64,000 bases of DNA from Vibrio natriegens NBRC 15636 = ATCC 14048 = DSM 759 (GCF_035621455.1 NZ_CP141822.1:2480001-2544000), one strand, 5' to 3'; counted from the stretch's first letter, positions 18,507-27,814 are shown. Numbers and translations: made by a program. The notes: generated by a model from the letters alone, not told the origin.

Positions 18507-20486
18507 TTATTCAGAATCTTTCTTTTCTGGTGCGTCAGCTGAAGCCGCTTCTTGGGAAGTAGACTGCTCTGCATCATTATCTGCATCAGCCTTTTTCTCT
18601 TCCTCTTTTGCTGCAGGCGCAGCTTGCGGTTTATCATCAACCTGAGGTTTGTTTGAAGGGTTATCCCCCCAGCCAGCAGGTTCACGAATCTCAGCCTTAC
18701 GTTCCATTAGGTCGTCGATTTGGTGCGCGTCAATGGTTTCATACTTCATTAGCGCGTCTTTCATCGCATGCATGATATCCATGTTGTCTTGCAAAATCTT
18801 TTTCGCTCGGTCGTAGTTGCGATCGATAATTTGGCGAACTTCGTCATCGATTAGCTTAGCAGTGTCATCAGACATATGTTTCGTCTGAGTTACACTGCGA
18901 CCTAGGAACACTTCACCTTCATCTTCTGCATATAACAAAGGACCAAGTTTTTCAGAGAAACCCCATTGCGTTACCATCTTACGCGCAATATCTGTTGCAC
19001 GTTCGATATCGTTAGAAGCACCTGTTGAGACTTTCTCGGCACCGTATATCAACTCTTCAGCAAGACGACCACCGTACAGGCTAGAAATCATAGATTCTAA
19101 GTGCTGACGAGACATGCTTACGCGGTCTTGCTCTGGCAGGTACATCGTCACACCGAGTGCACGACCACGAGGAATAATCGATACCTTGTACACAGGATCA
19201 TGTTCAGGAACTAAACGACCGACAATGGCGTGACCCGCTTCGTGGTAGGCAGTGGACGCTTTCGTCTCTTCTGACATCACCATTGAACGGCGCTCAGCAC
19301 CCATCATGATTTTGTCTTTAGCCAGTTCAAACTCAACCATTGATACGTTGCGTTTATTACCACGAGCCGCAAATAGCGCTGCTTCGTTTACCAGGTTTGC
19401 TAAGTCCGCACCTGAGAAGCCTGGAGTACCACGTGCAATTAGAGAAGGCTCTACGTCACCCGCTAGAGGTACTTTACGCATGTGGACTTTAAGAATCTGC
19501 TCACGACCACGCACGTCTGGTAGACCAACAACGACCTGACGGTCAAAACGACCAGGACGTAGCAATGCAGGGTCAAGAACGTCTGGACGGTTAGTCGCAG
19601 CGATAACGATAATACCTTCGTTACCTTCGAAACCATCCATTTCAACCAGCATTTGGTTCAATGTTTGTTCACGCTCATCGTGACCACCACCTACACCAGC
19701 ACCACGCTGACGACCAACCGCATCGATCTCATCGATAAAGATGATACAAGGTGAGGCTTTTTTCGCTTGTTCGAACATGTCACGCACACGAGATGCACCG
19801 ACACCAACAAACATTTCAACGAAGTCAGAACCCGAAATCGTAAAGAATGGTACTTTTGCTTCACCAGCAATCGCTTTAGCAAGTAGTGTTTTACCAGTAC
19901 CTGGAGGACCGACCATCAAAACACCAGTTGGGATCTTACCACCCAGCTTCTGGAAACGGCTTGGATCACGCAGGTAATCAACCAGTTCTTTTACATCTTC
20001 TTTCGCTTCATCACAGCCTGCAACATCTGCAAACGTGGTTTTGATCTGTTCTTCGCTCATCATTCGAGCTTTGCTCTTACCGAAAGACATGGCGCCTTTA
20101 CCGCCGCCACCTTGCATTTGACGCATGAAGAAAATCCATACACCAATCAGTAAGATCATTGGGAACCAAGAAATAAAGATAGTGCCGAGCAAGCTTTGCT
20201 CTTCAGGAGGCGTACCTTGCACTTTCACGTTTTGGTTAATTAGATCATCAAGAAGCTTTTGGTCATACACTGGCATGTAAGTGACCATTTTGGCACCACC
20301 GCCACGACGAACAAAGCTAATCTCACCGTCTTTAAAAGTTGCTTCTTGAATCTGGCCTTGGCCAACTTCCTGTACAAACGTGGTGTAATCCACGGTTCTG
20401 CCATTACTTTCTCCAGGGCCAAAGCTCTGGAATACCGACATCAATACGACAGCGATAACAAGCCACAGAATTAAATTTTTTGCCAT
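18507..20486 (-). CDS. ftsH: ATP-dependent zinc metalloprotease FtsH
   Basis: FtsH is a membrane-anchored AAA+ protease that removes misassembled membrane proteins and regulators such as LpxC and sigma-32. The start at 20486 gives '[20 protein letters not shown]', the FtsH N-terminus, and 659 residues. An upstream in-frame extension is not part of the protein. It has two transmembrane helices (about 5-22 and 100-120) around a periplasmic domain, Walker A 'GPPGTGKT', Walker B 'IIFIDEIDA' and the zinc site 'HEAGH'. The C-terminus is an Ala/Glu/Lys-rich tail. It is co-directional with rlmE upstream, the usual rlmE-ftsH pair, 108 bp apart. Confidence 0.98.
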   Translation of the reverse strand: MAKNLILWLVIAVVLMSVFQSFGPGESNGRTVDYTTFVQEVGQGQIQEATFKDGEISFVRRGGGAKMVTYMPVYDQKLLDDLINQNVKVQGTPPEEQSLLGTIFISWFPMILLIGVWIFFMRQMQGGGGKGAMSFGKSKARMMSEEQIKTTFADVAGCDEAKEDVKELVDYLRDPSRFQKLGGKIPTGVLMVGPPGTGKTLLAKAIAGEAKVPFFTISGSDFVEMFVGVGASRVRDMFEQAKKASPCIIFIDEIDAVGRQRGAGVGGGHDEREQTLNQMLVEMDGFEGNEGIIVIAATNRPDVLDPALLRPGRFDRQVVVGLPDVRGREQILKVHMRKVPLAGDVEPSLIARGTPGFSGADLANLVNEAALFAARGNKRNVSMVEFELAKDKIMMGAERRSMVMSEETKASTAYHEAGHAIVGRLVPEHDPVYKVSIIPRGRALGVTMYLPEQDRVSMSRQHLESMISSLYGGRLAEELIYGAEKVSTGASNDIERATDIARKMVTQWGFSEKLGPLLYAEDEGEVFLGRSVTQTKHMSDDTAKLIDDEVRQIIDRNYDRAKKILQDNMDIMHAMKDALMKYETIDAHQIDDLMERKAEIREPAGWGDNPSNKPQVDDKPQAAPAAKEEEKKADADNDAEQSTSQEAASADAPEKKDSE

Positions 20487-20594
20487 GTCACTCAAGGTGT
20501 AAGCCTCTCGATAACTAATTGTAATTAAAGGTAGGGTACTACAGTTCATTAACTGTAGCCATAGTGTTAACACGCTCTTAGTAGAGCAAAATGG

Positions 20595-21224
20595 TTAACC
20601 TTTGTAACCAGTGGCTACTACAAAGACCTCTCGAGAGCGAGCTCGCGATGAGTCTGGTTTTCTGACTTTTACGACTTTAAACATGTCTCGGACTTCTTTC
20701 ACGTACTGATCGAAGCCTTCACCCTGGAAAACTTTAACAACAAAGCTACCATTAGGCGCTAGAACTTGTCGACACATATCTAAGGCCAATTCAACTAAAT
20801 ACATAGCTCTAGGTTGATCGACCGAGTTGTTGCCAGCAATGTTAGGAGCCATATCAGACATTACTACATCTACCATCGATGGCTGGATTCTTTCTAACAA
20901 AGCGTCTAATACCGCATCATCACGAAAGTCACCTTGTAAAAAGCTTACACCAGCAATCGGATCCATTGGTAACAAATCACACGCAATAATTTGTCCACTA
21001 TCTCCTACTATTTTAGCAGCATACTGGGACCAACCACCTGGAGCTGCACCCAAATCGACCACAGTCATACCTGGTTTTAACAGCTTATCTTTGGTTTGTA
21101 TTTCATCAATTTTGAAATAAGCACGTGAACGGTAACCTTTTTTACGAGCTTCGTTCGCGTATTTATCATCAAAGTGTTCTTTCAACCAACGACCAGAACT
21201 CGCCGAATGTTTTTGTTTACTCAT
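20595..21224 (-). CDS. rlmE: 23S rRNA (uridine-2552-2'-O)-methyltransferase
   Basis: RlmE (RrmJ/FtsJ) methylates U2552 in the A-loop of 23S rRNA at a late step of 50S assembly. The start at 21224 (AGGA five bases upstream) gives '[20 protein letters not shown]' and 209 residues, as in E. coli. The SAM motif '[16 protein letters not shown]' is intact, as are the catalytic K-D-K-E residues (K in '[10 protein letters not shown]', D in '[10 protein letters not shown]', K in '[10 protein letters not shown]', E near the end). It is divergent from yhbY across a 138-bp gap. Confidence 0.97.
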   Translation of the reverse strand: MSKQKHSASSGRWLKEHFDDKYANEARKKGYRSRAYFKIDEIQTKDKLLKPGMTVVDLGAAPGGWSQYAAKIVGDSGQIIACDLLPMDPIAGVSFLQGDFRDDAVLDALLERIQPSMVDVVMSDMAPNIAGNNSVDQPRAMYLVELALDMCRQVLAPNGSFVVKVFQGEGFDQYVKEVRDMFKVVKVRKPDSSRARSREVFVVATGYKG

Positions 21225-21362
21225 TTTAATCCTAACAAGGCACAAATAGGAGCTATTGTTTTAATAGGCGCAACCTATTACTCAATAAATTATAGTCTTC
21301 AGCAATAGATGGCGTTAAAATAGCTTTTTTCAACCCTTATTTTAAAGAAAATTGGCCGCGTA

Positions 21363-21659
21363 ATGAACCTAAGCACCAAACAAAAGCAGCACCTAAAAGG
21401 CCTGGCTCACAGTTTAAAACCTGTTGTGCTAATGGGCGCAAATGGACTTACAGAAGCCGTGCTAGCAGAAATTGAAATCGCTCTAAACCATCACGAACTG
21501 ATCAAAGTAAAAGTTGCTTCAGAAGATCGTGAGACAAAACAGCTAATCATCGACGCTATCGTACGTGAGACGGGCGCAGAAAAAGTTCAGACTATCGGTA
21601 AAGTACTCGTACTGTACCGCCAATCTGAAGAGCGTAAAATCGAAATCCCTCGTAAGTAA
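21363..21659 (+). CDS. yhbY: RNA-binding CRM-domain protein YhbY
   Basis: A 98-residue single CRM-domain protein, 'MNLSTKQKQHLKGLAHSLKPVVLMGANGLTEAV', with the conserved 'GANGLT' loop (family GxxG). In E. coli it associates with pre-50S particles. It is divergent from rlmE and convergent with greA, sharing a bidirectional terminator with the latter. Confidence 0.95.
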   Translation: MNLSTKQKQHLKGLAHSLKPVVLMGANGLTEAVLAEIEIALNHHELIKVKVASEDRETKQLIIDAIVRETGAEKVQTIGKVLVLYRQSEERKIEIPRK

Positions 21660-21680
21660 TCACTACTTACGTTGCTGAAG

Positions 21681-21706
21681 AAAAGGTCGCCAATGGCGAC
21701 CTTTTT
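21681..21706. terminator. Bidirectional terminator yhbY/greA
   Basis: Arms AAAAGGTCGCC and GGCGACCTTTTT with a 3-base AAT loop, 20-45 bp past the yhbY stop and about 30 bp past the greA stop on the other strand. Confidence 0.92.
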
Positions 21707-21735
21707 ATGTTTATAGACAGAGTGATGCTTTGTAA

Positions 21736-22209
21736 TTACAGATACTCAACTCGGTCAATTTCAAAATCTTTTGCGCCACCCGGGGTTTCGATAACCACCT
21801 CGTCACCTTCCATTTTACCAATCAGGCCACGAGCAATTGGGGAGCTAACAGAAATACGACCCGCCTTGATGTCAGCTTCATCATCGCCAACAATTTGGTA
21901 GGTTTTTTCTTCGTCAGTATCGACATCAATCAAAGTCACAGTTGTGCCAAAAATCACTTTACCTGTGTTTTCCATCTTAGTGACATCAATAACCTGCGCG
22001 ACAGACAGCTTGTATTCGATATCGCGAATCTGCGCTTCACAAATACCCTGCTCTTCACGAGCGGCGTGGTATTCAGCATTCTCTTTTAAATCGCCTAGCT
22101 CACGAGCTTCTGCAATCGCTGCTGAGATTTGAGGACGTAGCTTAAGTAGACGATCTAATTCTTCACGTAGCATCTGTTCGCCACGTAGTGTCATTGGAAC
22201 CTTTTCCAT
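21736..22209 (-). CDS. greA: Transcription elongation factor GreA
   Basis: GreA (157 residues; 158 in E. coli) enters the RNAP secondary channel and stimulates cleavage of backtracked transcripts. The N-terminal coiled coil '[21 protein letters not shown]...[18 protein letters not shown]' carries the tip acidic residues in 'GDLKENAEY'. The C-terminal FKBP-like domain has '[10 protein letters not shown]' and '[11 protein letters not shown]'. The mRNA leader contains a terminator-like hairpin that would release a short RNA, as E. coli GraL does. Confidence 0.97.
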   Translation of the reverse strand: MEKVPMTLRGEQMLREELDRLLKLRPQISAAIAEARELGDLKENAEYHAAREEQGICEAQIRDIEYKLSVAQVIDVTKMENTGKVIFGTTVTLIDVDTDEEKTYQIVGDDEADIKAGRISVSSPIARGLIGKMEGDEVVIETPGGAKDFEIDRVEYL

Positions 22210-22241
22210 TATATAACCTCATGCCCAAGTCTATTTTGGAC

Positions 22242-22274
22242 AAAAAAACCCTACCCTGTCTGTTGACTGGGTAG
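22242..22274 (-). terminator. Terminator-like hairpin in the greA leader (GraL-like)
   Basis: On the minus strand, CTACCC and GGGTAG pair across a 12-base loop and are followed by GG and seven T (A-run 22242-22248). It is 33-65 bases upstream of the greA ATG, in the sense direction. In E. coli an equivalent terminator in the greA leader produces the small RNA GraL. Homology here is by position and form only. Confidence 0.55.
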
Positions 22275-22744
22275 TGCGTTTGAAGATGTGTTTTATCTAG
22301 TTTAAACAAACTCAGGGGCGAAATCACCCTAATTCGATATCGAGTGTCGCTATGCAACCCGCGCATAATGATGCTCGTCACTCTTTAGTTTAATTATTAT
22401 TGCAATTTATTGAAAAACAACACAGTTCATTAAAGAAAAAACCTCAAAAAACATAAAATCTAATCAACTCTCAATAATCAGATAAAAACAAAAACCACTT
22501 AAATATCATAAATATAAATCAACAATCAAACCAATCGAACAGTGTTCACTATCCAAATTTATATCATTTTACTAACTCACCATGAAACTTTAGCGGTAAA
22601 ACGTGTCCAGCAAGTTGTTCAATCAAAGACTTACCAGCGCGATGTCTTCGTTTACTAGGTACTTCTTTGAGACCAATAGCTTCTGAGAGAGAACCTCTCC
22701 CCCATACAACAATGAATTATGGACAGCTAACTAGGACAAATAAG
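22275..22744. promoter_or_regulatory. AT-rich greA/ompU divergent control region
   Basis: 470 bp with no credible gene. The part from 22390 to 22570 is very AT-rich with A-tracts, as expected for ToxR/H-NS-type control of ompU, but I could not mark a specific binding site. I also cannot choose among several poor -35/-10 candidates. A short hairpin GAGAG-N-CTCTC lies at about 22684-22699 in the ompU leader. The ompU ribosome binding site is AGGA 8 bases before the ATG at 22745. Confidence 0.4.
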
Positions 22745-23764
22745 ATGAAAAAGACTCTAATTGCTCTTTCTGTATCTGCAGCAGCAATGGCAACTGGCGT
22801 AAACGCAGCGGAACTTTACAACCAAGATGGCACTTCTCTAGAAATGGGTGGCCGCGCTGAAGCACGTCTATCTATGAAAGACGGCGACGCTCAAGACAAC
22901 TCTCGCATCCGTCTAAACTTCCTTGGCAAACAGCAAGTAAGTGACAACCTATACGGCGTTGGCTTCTGGGAAGGTGAGTTTACTACTGCTGACTTTGACG
23001 AAAATGGCAAAGACATCAGCGGCGAAGACTCTCTAGACACTCGTCTTGCATACGCTGGTCTAGGCGGCGCTTGGGGTGAGTTCTCTTACGGTAAAAACGA
23101 AGGTGCGCTAGGCGTTATCACAGATTTCACAGATATCATGGCTTACCACGGTAACTCAGCAGCTGACAAACTAGCAGTGGCTGACCGTGCAGACAACATG
23201 ATGTCTTACAAAGGTCAATTCGAGAACCTAAGCGTTAAAGCAAGCTACCGTTTCGCGGACCGTGTAGAAAACGCTAACGGTGACTTCTCAGACAACGACC
23301 AAGACGGTTACTCTCTATCTGCAATCTACGCAGTAGCAAACACTGGCCTTGAGCTAGGTGCTGGTTACGCAGATCAAGACGAAGCTAACGAGTACATGCT
23401 TGCAGCATCTTACACTATGGGCGATCTATACTTCGCCGGTGTATTCACTGACGGTGAGAAGATGACTGACGATTTTGCAGGTACGGTTGACTACACAGGT
23501 TACGAACTAGCAGGTGCTTACACTGTTGGTCAAACTGTGTTCACAACATCGTACAACAACGCAGAGACAAACGACGAAACTTCTGCAGACAACATCGCTA
23601 TTGACGCGTCTTACTACTTCAAGCCTAACTTCCGTGGTTACGTTTCATACAACTTTAACCTAATCGACTCTGGCGACAAGTTTGGTTCTACTGGTACTAA
23701 AACAACAGCAACTAAGATCGATGCAGAAGACGAGCTAGCCCTAGGTCTACGTTACGACTTCTAA
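22745..23764 (+). CDS. ompU: Outer-membrane porin OmpU
   Basis: This general porin has 339 residues. The start at 22745 gives a classical signal peptide 'MKKTLIALSVSAAAMATGVNA' (cleavage before AELYNQDG) and a 318-residue beta-barrel ending in aromatic 'LRYDF', the BAM-recognition end. Alternating hydrophobic strands such as 'LYGVGFWEGEFTTADF' and 'FSYGKNEGALGVITDF' fit the Vibrio OmpU/OmpC-like family. In pathogenic vibrios OmpU is activated by ToxR and gives bile and peptide resistance. Codon use is strongly biased to the preferred set, indicating very high expression. Confidence 0.95.
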   Translation: MKKTLIALSVSAAAMATGVNAAELYNQDGTSLEMGGRAEARLSMKDGDAQDNSRIRLNFLGKQQVSDNLYGVGFWEGEFTTADFDENGKDISGEDSLDTRLAYAGLGGAWGEFSYGKNEGALGVITDFTDIMAYHGNSAADKLAVADRADNMMSYKGQFENLSVKASYRFADRVENANGDFSDNDQDGYSLSAIYAVANTGLELGAGYADQDEANEYMLAASYTMGDLYFAGVFTDGEKMTDDFAGTVDYTGYELAGAYTVGQTVFTTSYNNAETNDETSADNIAIDASYYFKPNFRGYVSYNFNLIDSGDKFGSTGTKTTATKIDAEDELALGLRYDF

Positions 23765-23789
23765 TTCCAGTCTTAGACTTGAATCCTCA

Positions 23790-23817
23790 ATGCCCGCATC
23801 TTGCGGGCATTTTTTTA
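23790..23817 (+). terminator. Terminator of ompU
   Basis: Arms ATGCCCGCA and TGCGGGCAT followed by seven T, 26 bp after the stop. Confidence 0.93.
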
Positions 23818-23958
23818 TCGTCAGTTAACAAACCGTGTCCTTCATTTCCTTATTATTGTCTCATTAATAATTGATGAGAAAACCATTTCTCCTTCACCTA
23901 GCATCTTGGGGGAACTTGGATATACTCAACTACATAACTCACGTCAGAAAGTGTCTCT

Positions 23959-25380
23959 ATGCGTTTACGTTGGTCCCTATTTTTCCTTTCACTGCTATGT
24001 CCGTTAGCCACACAAGCATACCCACATCAAGAGGTGCTACCTGAAGGCGCACGGATTAGTCTGGTTGCTGAAAAACTCACTGATAATGCAGAGCTTTCTG
24101 GTATTCACCCTACCGAGCAGCTATTTCCACCAGCCAGCACGCTCAAGATAGTGACCGCTTTAGCAGCCAAGTTGGAACTGGGTGATAGCTTTAGATTTCG
24201 TACTAAACTAGAAGCCTCTAAATCAGATGCAGTGATCACCTTTGTTGGCGATCCAACGTTACAAACCAAAGATTTAAAAGACCTTCTAACCCTGGCGAAA
24301 AAGAATGGCTTAAAACGCATTGAAGGTGACTTGTGGCTCGATAACAGCGTGTTTACTGGTTATAACCGCGCCGTCGGATGGCCATGGGATATTCTTGGTG
24401 TGTGTTATAGCGCTCCAGCGTCCGCCATCACACTAAATAAAAATTGTGTACAAGCATCCATTTACACACAAAAAGATGGTGGAACTCGGGTGTTTGTTCC
24501 CGAACATCAACCAATCCATGTAAAAAGCTCTGTAGAAACGGTAACAAGGGCCGTTCAGAAAAGTCGTCACTGTGATTTAGACCTTCTGCCCAACCCTGAC
24601 AATCGTTATGAGTTAAATGGCTGCCTCGTCGCAAGAGAAAAGCCGTTACCTCTGAAATTCGCGGTCCAAGACCCTGAAATGTATACCAGCAAAAAGATCG
24701 CAACGCTGCTTGCTCAACTCAATATTGAACTTAAAGGCAGAATAAAGGTAGGTTCCGCCCCTAAGAAACAGCGTAAACTATTCGCACTGCATCAGTCTCA
24801 GCCATTGTCTGTTTTACTGGATCAGATGCTAAAACGCTCAGACAACCTGATCGCCGATACGCTGACTAAAACACTTGGCGCGAAGTTTTTTGTTCAACCC
24901 GGCAGTTTTGTCAATGGAACTGAAGCCATAAAACAAATCATCTTCGCGAATACAGGGGTCGACATTCGACAAGCACGCCTGGAAGATGGGTCTGGGCTTT
25001 CGAGAAACAATCGAATATCCGCAACCAAAATGGCAGAGATACTGCGCTACATATGGAAGAATGAGAAACAGCTCAACCTTATTGCAATTATGCCAAAGTC
25101 AGGGGAATCGGGTACGCTTCAGTATCGACAAAGCATGCGTAATGCACCTATTAAAGGACAACTGATCGCCAAAAGTGGTTCGTTATATGGGACTTACAAT
25201 ATGGCGGGATATGGGCTAGATAAAAACGGCAAGCCGAATACTATCTTTGTTCAGTTTGTCTCTGATTACTTCCCAGAAAAAAGGGACGGAAGCAAGCCTG
25301 CTGTCGCCCCTATTACTAGCTTTGAAAAGTTATTTTATAGCGATGTTGTGAACTTTAGTCAGGCGATGCCTAAGAAGTAG
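23959..25380 (+). CDS. dacB: D-alanyl-D-alanine carboxypeptidase/endopeptidase PBP4
   Basis: This 473-residue periplasmic class C penicillin-binding protein trims and cleaves peptidoglycan cross-links. The signal peptide is 'MRLRWSLFFLSLLCPLATQA'. Catalytic motifs are SxxK at Ser60 ('PASTLK'), SxN in 'RSDNLIAD' and KSG in 'LIAKSGSLYGTYN'. The large insert between the first two motifs is typical of PBP4. The gene lies next to ompU, as in V. cholerae. Its last 22 bases overlap the 3' end of the convergent mgtE-like gene, so no terminator fits between them. Confidence 0.95.
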   Translation: MRLRWSLFFLSLLCPLATQAYPHQEVLPEGARISLVAEKLTDNAELSGIHPTEQLFPPASTLKIVTALAAKLELGDSFRFRTKLEASKSDAVITFVGDPTLQTKDLKDLLTLAKKNGLKRIEGDLWLDNSVFTGYNRAVGWPWDILGVCYSAPASAITLNKNCVQASIYTQKDGGTRVFVPEHQPIHVKSSVETVTRAVQKSRHCDLDLLPNPDNRYELNGCLVAREKPLPLKFAVQDPEMYTSKKIATLLAQLNIELKGRIKVGSAPKKQRKLFALHQSQPLSVLLDQMLKRSDNLIADTLTKTLGAKFFVQPGSFVNGTEAIKQIIFANTGVDIRQARLEDGSGLSRNNRISATKMAEILRYIWKNEKQLNLIAIMPKSGESGTLQYRQSMRNAPIKGQLIAKSGSLYGTYNMAGYGLDKNGKPNTIFVQFVSDYFPEKRDGSKPAVAPITSFEKLFYSDVVNFSQAMPKK

Positions 25381-26204
25381 TTCACTACCGTGAAGTAAAT
25401 CCACATCCCTGATATATCGACGATTGAAGCAAGCACGGGGCTCACCAACACGGCAGGGTCCAAATTGCATGCTCGCGCTATGATAGGCAGTAGACCACCA
25501 AGCGTGGTCGAAATTGTTACTTGGATAAACAGAGCCACAGCGATCGCTAATGCTATGTCTACCAAATCAAATCCGCCATTAGGTTGTCCGCCACTAAACA
25601 GCAGAATGCGGCCGACCATCACAATAGCGATGGCTAGAGCGAGACATAACGCGACTCGGCTTTCTTTCCAAAGTACCGCTAACCACTGGCGTTTTTTCAG
25701 CTCTCCTGTTGCGAGAGCCCGAATAACCAAGGTTGCAGCCTGTGTGCCAGTATTGCCACCAGCAGCAGCAATAACAGGCATATAGACTGCAAGTAAAACC
25801 AGTTGGCTCAACGTATCTTCATATTGAGCGATGATCAATCCCGATACGATACCGAGTAAAGCAAGCGCAATTATCCAGCCAATACGTTGCTTCACATGCT
25901 CAAATACGCCAGCAGACAAATAACCATCTGGCGTATCCACTTCAGAAATATGCAAACCCAATTGGTGCGCATAATGACGAGCACGCTTGTCATGCCCCGC
26001 TTGCTCTAACTGAGCAATAAGGCTGTTCACATAAGCAACGGAACAGTGTTGTAAAATCCCCACCGCCTCATCAATAGGCATGATAGAGAGTAACTGCAGT
26101 TGCTTATCTCGCTCGTACTGCAAAAACGCATTGCGAGCCGCACCAATTTCGACTGCAGAGAAGTTTGGTGTTGTTTCAATAAAAGTGTTGTTCATTACCG
26201 TCAT
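25359..26204 (-). CDS. Short MgtE-type divalent cation transporter lacking CBS domains
   Basis: A 281-residue membrane protein. The C-terminal half is the MgtE pore domain of five helices, with the conserved 'AAAGGNTGTQAATLVIRALA', 'STTLGGLLPI' and 'DPAVLVSPVLASIVDISG'. In MgtE the last motif carries the aspartate that selects Mg2+. The N-terminus holds about 100 residues resembling part of the MgtE N domain ('QLLSIMPIDEAVGIL'). The paired CBS domains that sense Mg2+ in ordinary MgtE (about 450 residues) are absent. The start at 26204 has GGGAG 7 bases upstream. Mg2+ or Co2+ uptake is inferred. It appears to be an extra gene between dacB and tyrS, and has a remarkable leader (26205-26511). 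Confidence 0.85.
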   Translation of the reverse strand: MTVMNNTFIETTPNFSAVEIGAARNAFLQYERDKQLQLLSIMPIDEAVGILQHCSVAYVNSLIAQLEQAGHDKRARHYAHQLGLHISEVDTPDGYLSAGVFEHVKQRIGWIIALALLGIVSGLIIAQYEDTLSQLVLLAVYMPVIAAAGGNTGTQAATLVIRALATGELKKRQWLAVLWKESRVALCLALAIAIVMVGRILLFSGGQPNGGFDLVDIALAIAVALFIQVTISTTLGGLLPIIARACNLDPAVLVSPVLASIVDISGMWIYFTVVNYFLGIA

Positions 26205-26267
26205 GGCGAATCTCCCGATTGGCATTGGTAACGACCATCAACTATGCATGCAAAAATGACTCAGCAC

Positions 26268-26296
26268 ATCCTTTACTGAAACAGGTAAATCAGGAT
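26268..26296 (-). promoter_or_regulatory. Stem-loop in the mgtE-like mRNA leader
   Basis: Minus strand: ATCC-TGA-TTTAC pairs with GTAAA-GGAT across CTGTTTCA, leaving a 3-base bulge. It lies about 65-90 bases before the start codon, downstream of the terminator-like hairpin. Confidence 0.4.
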
Positions 26297-26365
26297 ACGC
26301 GCAATCACGCTCACAATCGCACAGTCTATTCAGAATTTATGAAGGAAATAATAAGAAGAAACTTG

Positions 26366-26393
26366 AAAAGATGCCTCACCACTCAGGTAAGGC
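26366..26393 (-). terminator. Leader terminator/attenuator of the mgtE-like gene
   Basis: On the minus strand, GCCTTACC and GGTGAGGC form a perfect 8-bp stem with loop TGAGT, followed by ATCTTTTC. It lies about 165 bases before the start codon, in the sense direction, directly after the nested leader helices, so it can act as an attenuator. Confidence 0.55.
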
Positions 26394-26511
26394 GGAGATC
26401 GCCAATACCGAAGCGGGTTATTTCGCTCCCTTAATCTTACTCACCCAACAACTGGGAGGATGGTCGGTATTGTTCATGTAAATCTCCGATAACGCTGCCA
26501 TTGTTAGCAGC
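26393..26511 (-). promoter_or_regulatory. Structured leader RNA, candidate attenuator or riboswitch upstream of mgtE-like gene
   Basis: Helices on the minus strand: P1 CGGAGAT/ATCTCCG (26482-26488 with 26393-26399), then P2 CAATACCGA/TCGGTATTG (26464-26472 with 26403-26411). Inside P2, CTCCC/GGGAG has loop GGGT able to pair with downstream ACCC (a possible pseudoknot). A separate hairpin GCTGC/GCAGC lies at 26494-26511. P1 sequesters the Shine-Dalgarno of a leader ORF. The strand GGCG, just before P1's 3' arm, can instead pair with CGCC at the terminator foot, a possible antiterminator. It does not match my knowledge of the M-box or yybP-ykoY consensus. Confidence 0.5.
26418..26477 (-). CDS. 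Candidate 19-residue leader peptide upstream of mgtE-like gene
   Basis: ATG at 26477 preceded by GGAG at 6-base spacing. The peptide is MNNTDHPPSCWVSKIKGAK, then TAA. It contains a Pro-Pro pair followed by Cys and Trp codons. It lies entirely inside the leader helices: its ribosome binding site is in P1, its first codons in P2 and its middle in the CTCCC/GGGAG hairpin. Ribosome position would therefore decide which helices form before the terminator at 26366-26393. Proline-codon leader peptides such as Salmonella MgtL control mgtA by similar logic. No homology to MgtL is claimed. Confidence 0.45.
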   Translation of the reverse strand: MNNTDHPPSCWVSKIKGAK

Positions 26512-26581
26512 TAGCGTATGGTAGCAAAGTTACTCACTTTTTACAGTCTGGCTTTGTTAATATTTTGCGTTTGTTTTAAAC

Positions 26582-26607
26582 AAAAAAAGCGCCCTATTCG
26601 GCGCTTT
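26582..26607 (-). terminator. Terminator of tyrS
   Basis: Arms AAAGCGCC and GGCGCTTT around CTATTC, with a T-run on the minus strand, 20-45 bp after the tyrS stop. Confidence 0.9.
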
Positions 26608-26626
26608 CATTTTGCTCAGTTAATAA

Positions 26627-27814
26627 TTACTGAATTGTAATACGAGCGAATTTACGTTTACCAACTTGGAATACGTAAGTGCCTGCTTCTGGTGTGAATT
26701 TGCTGTCTGCCACTTTCTCACCGTCAATCTTAGCCGCGCCCTGTTTAACCATGCGCATCGCATCTGAAGATGATGGGCATAAACCCGCTTCTTTCAGTAG
26801 GTTGCTTACCGGACGACCTGCTTCGAACTCAAATTCTGGCATTTCATCAGGGATTTGGTTTTTAGCAAAACGGTTAACAAACTCTTGCTCCGCCGCATCA
26901 GCGTCGGCTTCACTGTGGAAACGTGCAATGATTTCTTTGGCAAGCAGTACTTTGATGTCACGAGGGTTCTTACCAGCTTCAACATCAGCCTTAAACTGAG
27001 CAACCTCTTCCAGCGGACGGAAAGACAGAAGTTCGTAGTAACTCCACATCAAATCATCAGAGATCGACATAATCTTACCGAACATTTCGCTTGGTGCTTC
27101 GCTGATACCAATGTAGTTGTTCGCAGATTTAGACATCTTCTTCTCGCCGTCCAGACCAACAAGAAGAGGCATCATTAGTACAACCTGAGGCTTCTGACCG
27201 TGAGATTTTTGTAGCTCACGACCCATTAGCAAGTTGAACTTCTGGTCGGTACCGCCGAGCTCAACATCGGTTTCCATTGCCACTGAGTCCCAACCTTGCA
27301 GTAATGGGTACATGAACTCGTGAATAGCGATTGGCTGGCCGCCTGTGTAACGCTTTTTGAAATCATCGCGTTCTAGCATTCGAGCAACTGTCTGGTTAGC
27401 CGCTAGGCGAATCATGCCTTCAGCACCAAGTTCAGAAAGCCACTCTGAGTTAAATTGGATCTTAGTTTTTGCTGGGTCTAGAATCTTAAACACCTGCTCT
27501 TTGTACGTTTCTGCATTACGCAGTACGTCTTCACGGCTAAGTGGTGGACGAGTTGAGTTTTTACCTGTCGGGTCACCAACCATTGCAGTAAAGTCGCCAA
27601 TCAGGAACGTCACTTCATGGCCTAACTCTTGGAACAAGCGAAGCTTATTGAAAATAACCGTATGGCCCAGGTGGATGTCAGGTGCCGTTGGATCCGCGCC
27701 CAACTTAATACGTAGAGGACGACCTTCTTTTAGTTTTGCGATCAGCTCTTCTTCTGGAATCAGCTCTTCAACACCGCGCTTAATCTCGGCTAGTGCAGCT
27801 TCAATGCTCGCCAT
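26627..27814 (-). CDS. tyrS: Tyrosyl-tRNA synthetase
   Basis: A class I synthetase of 395 residues. '[24 protein letters not shown]' contains the HIGH-type motif HLGH, 'KMSKS' is intact in '[14 protein letters not shown]', and a C-terminal S4 RNA-binding domain starts near '[18 protein letters not shown]'. The sequence is of the shorter TyrRZ-type branch rather than the E. coli TyrS type. V. cholerae carries two tyrS genes (from memory), and this position corresponds to the second. Whether a paralogue exists elsewhere here cannot be seen. Confidence 0.95.
   Translation of the reverse strand: MASIEAALAEIKRGVEELIPEEELIAKLKEGRPLRIKLGADPTAPDIHLGHTVIFNKLRLFQELGHEVTFLIGDFTAMVGDPTGKNSTRPPLSREDVLRNAETYKEQVFKILDPAKTKIQFNSEWLSELGAEGMIRLAANQTVARMLERDDFKKRYTGGQPIAIHEFMYPLLQGWDSVAMETDVELGGTDQKFNLLMGRELQKSHGQKPQVVLMMPLLVGLDGEKKMSKSANNYIGISEAPSEMFGKIMSISDDLMWSYYELLSFRPLEEVAQFKADVEAGKNPRDIKVLLAKEIIARFHSEADADAAEQEFVNRFAKNQIPDEMPEFEFEAGRPVSNLLKEAGLCPSSSDAMRMVKQGAAKIDGEKVADSKFTPEAGTYVFQVGKRKFARITIQ

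Noticed and set aside
26366..26511. Known M-box (ykoK) or yybP-ykoY riboswitch
   Set aside because: Position upstream of a cation transporter suggested it, but the conserved cores I know for these families are not present; kept instead as an unassigned structured leader.
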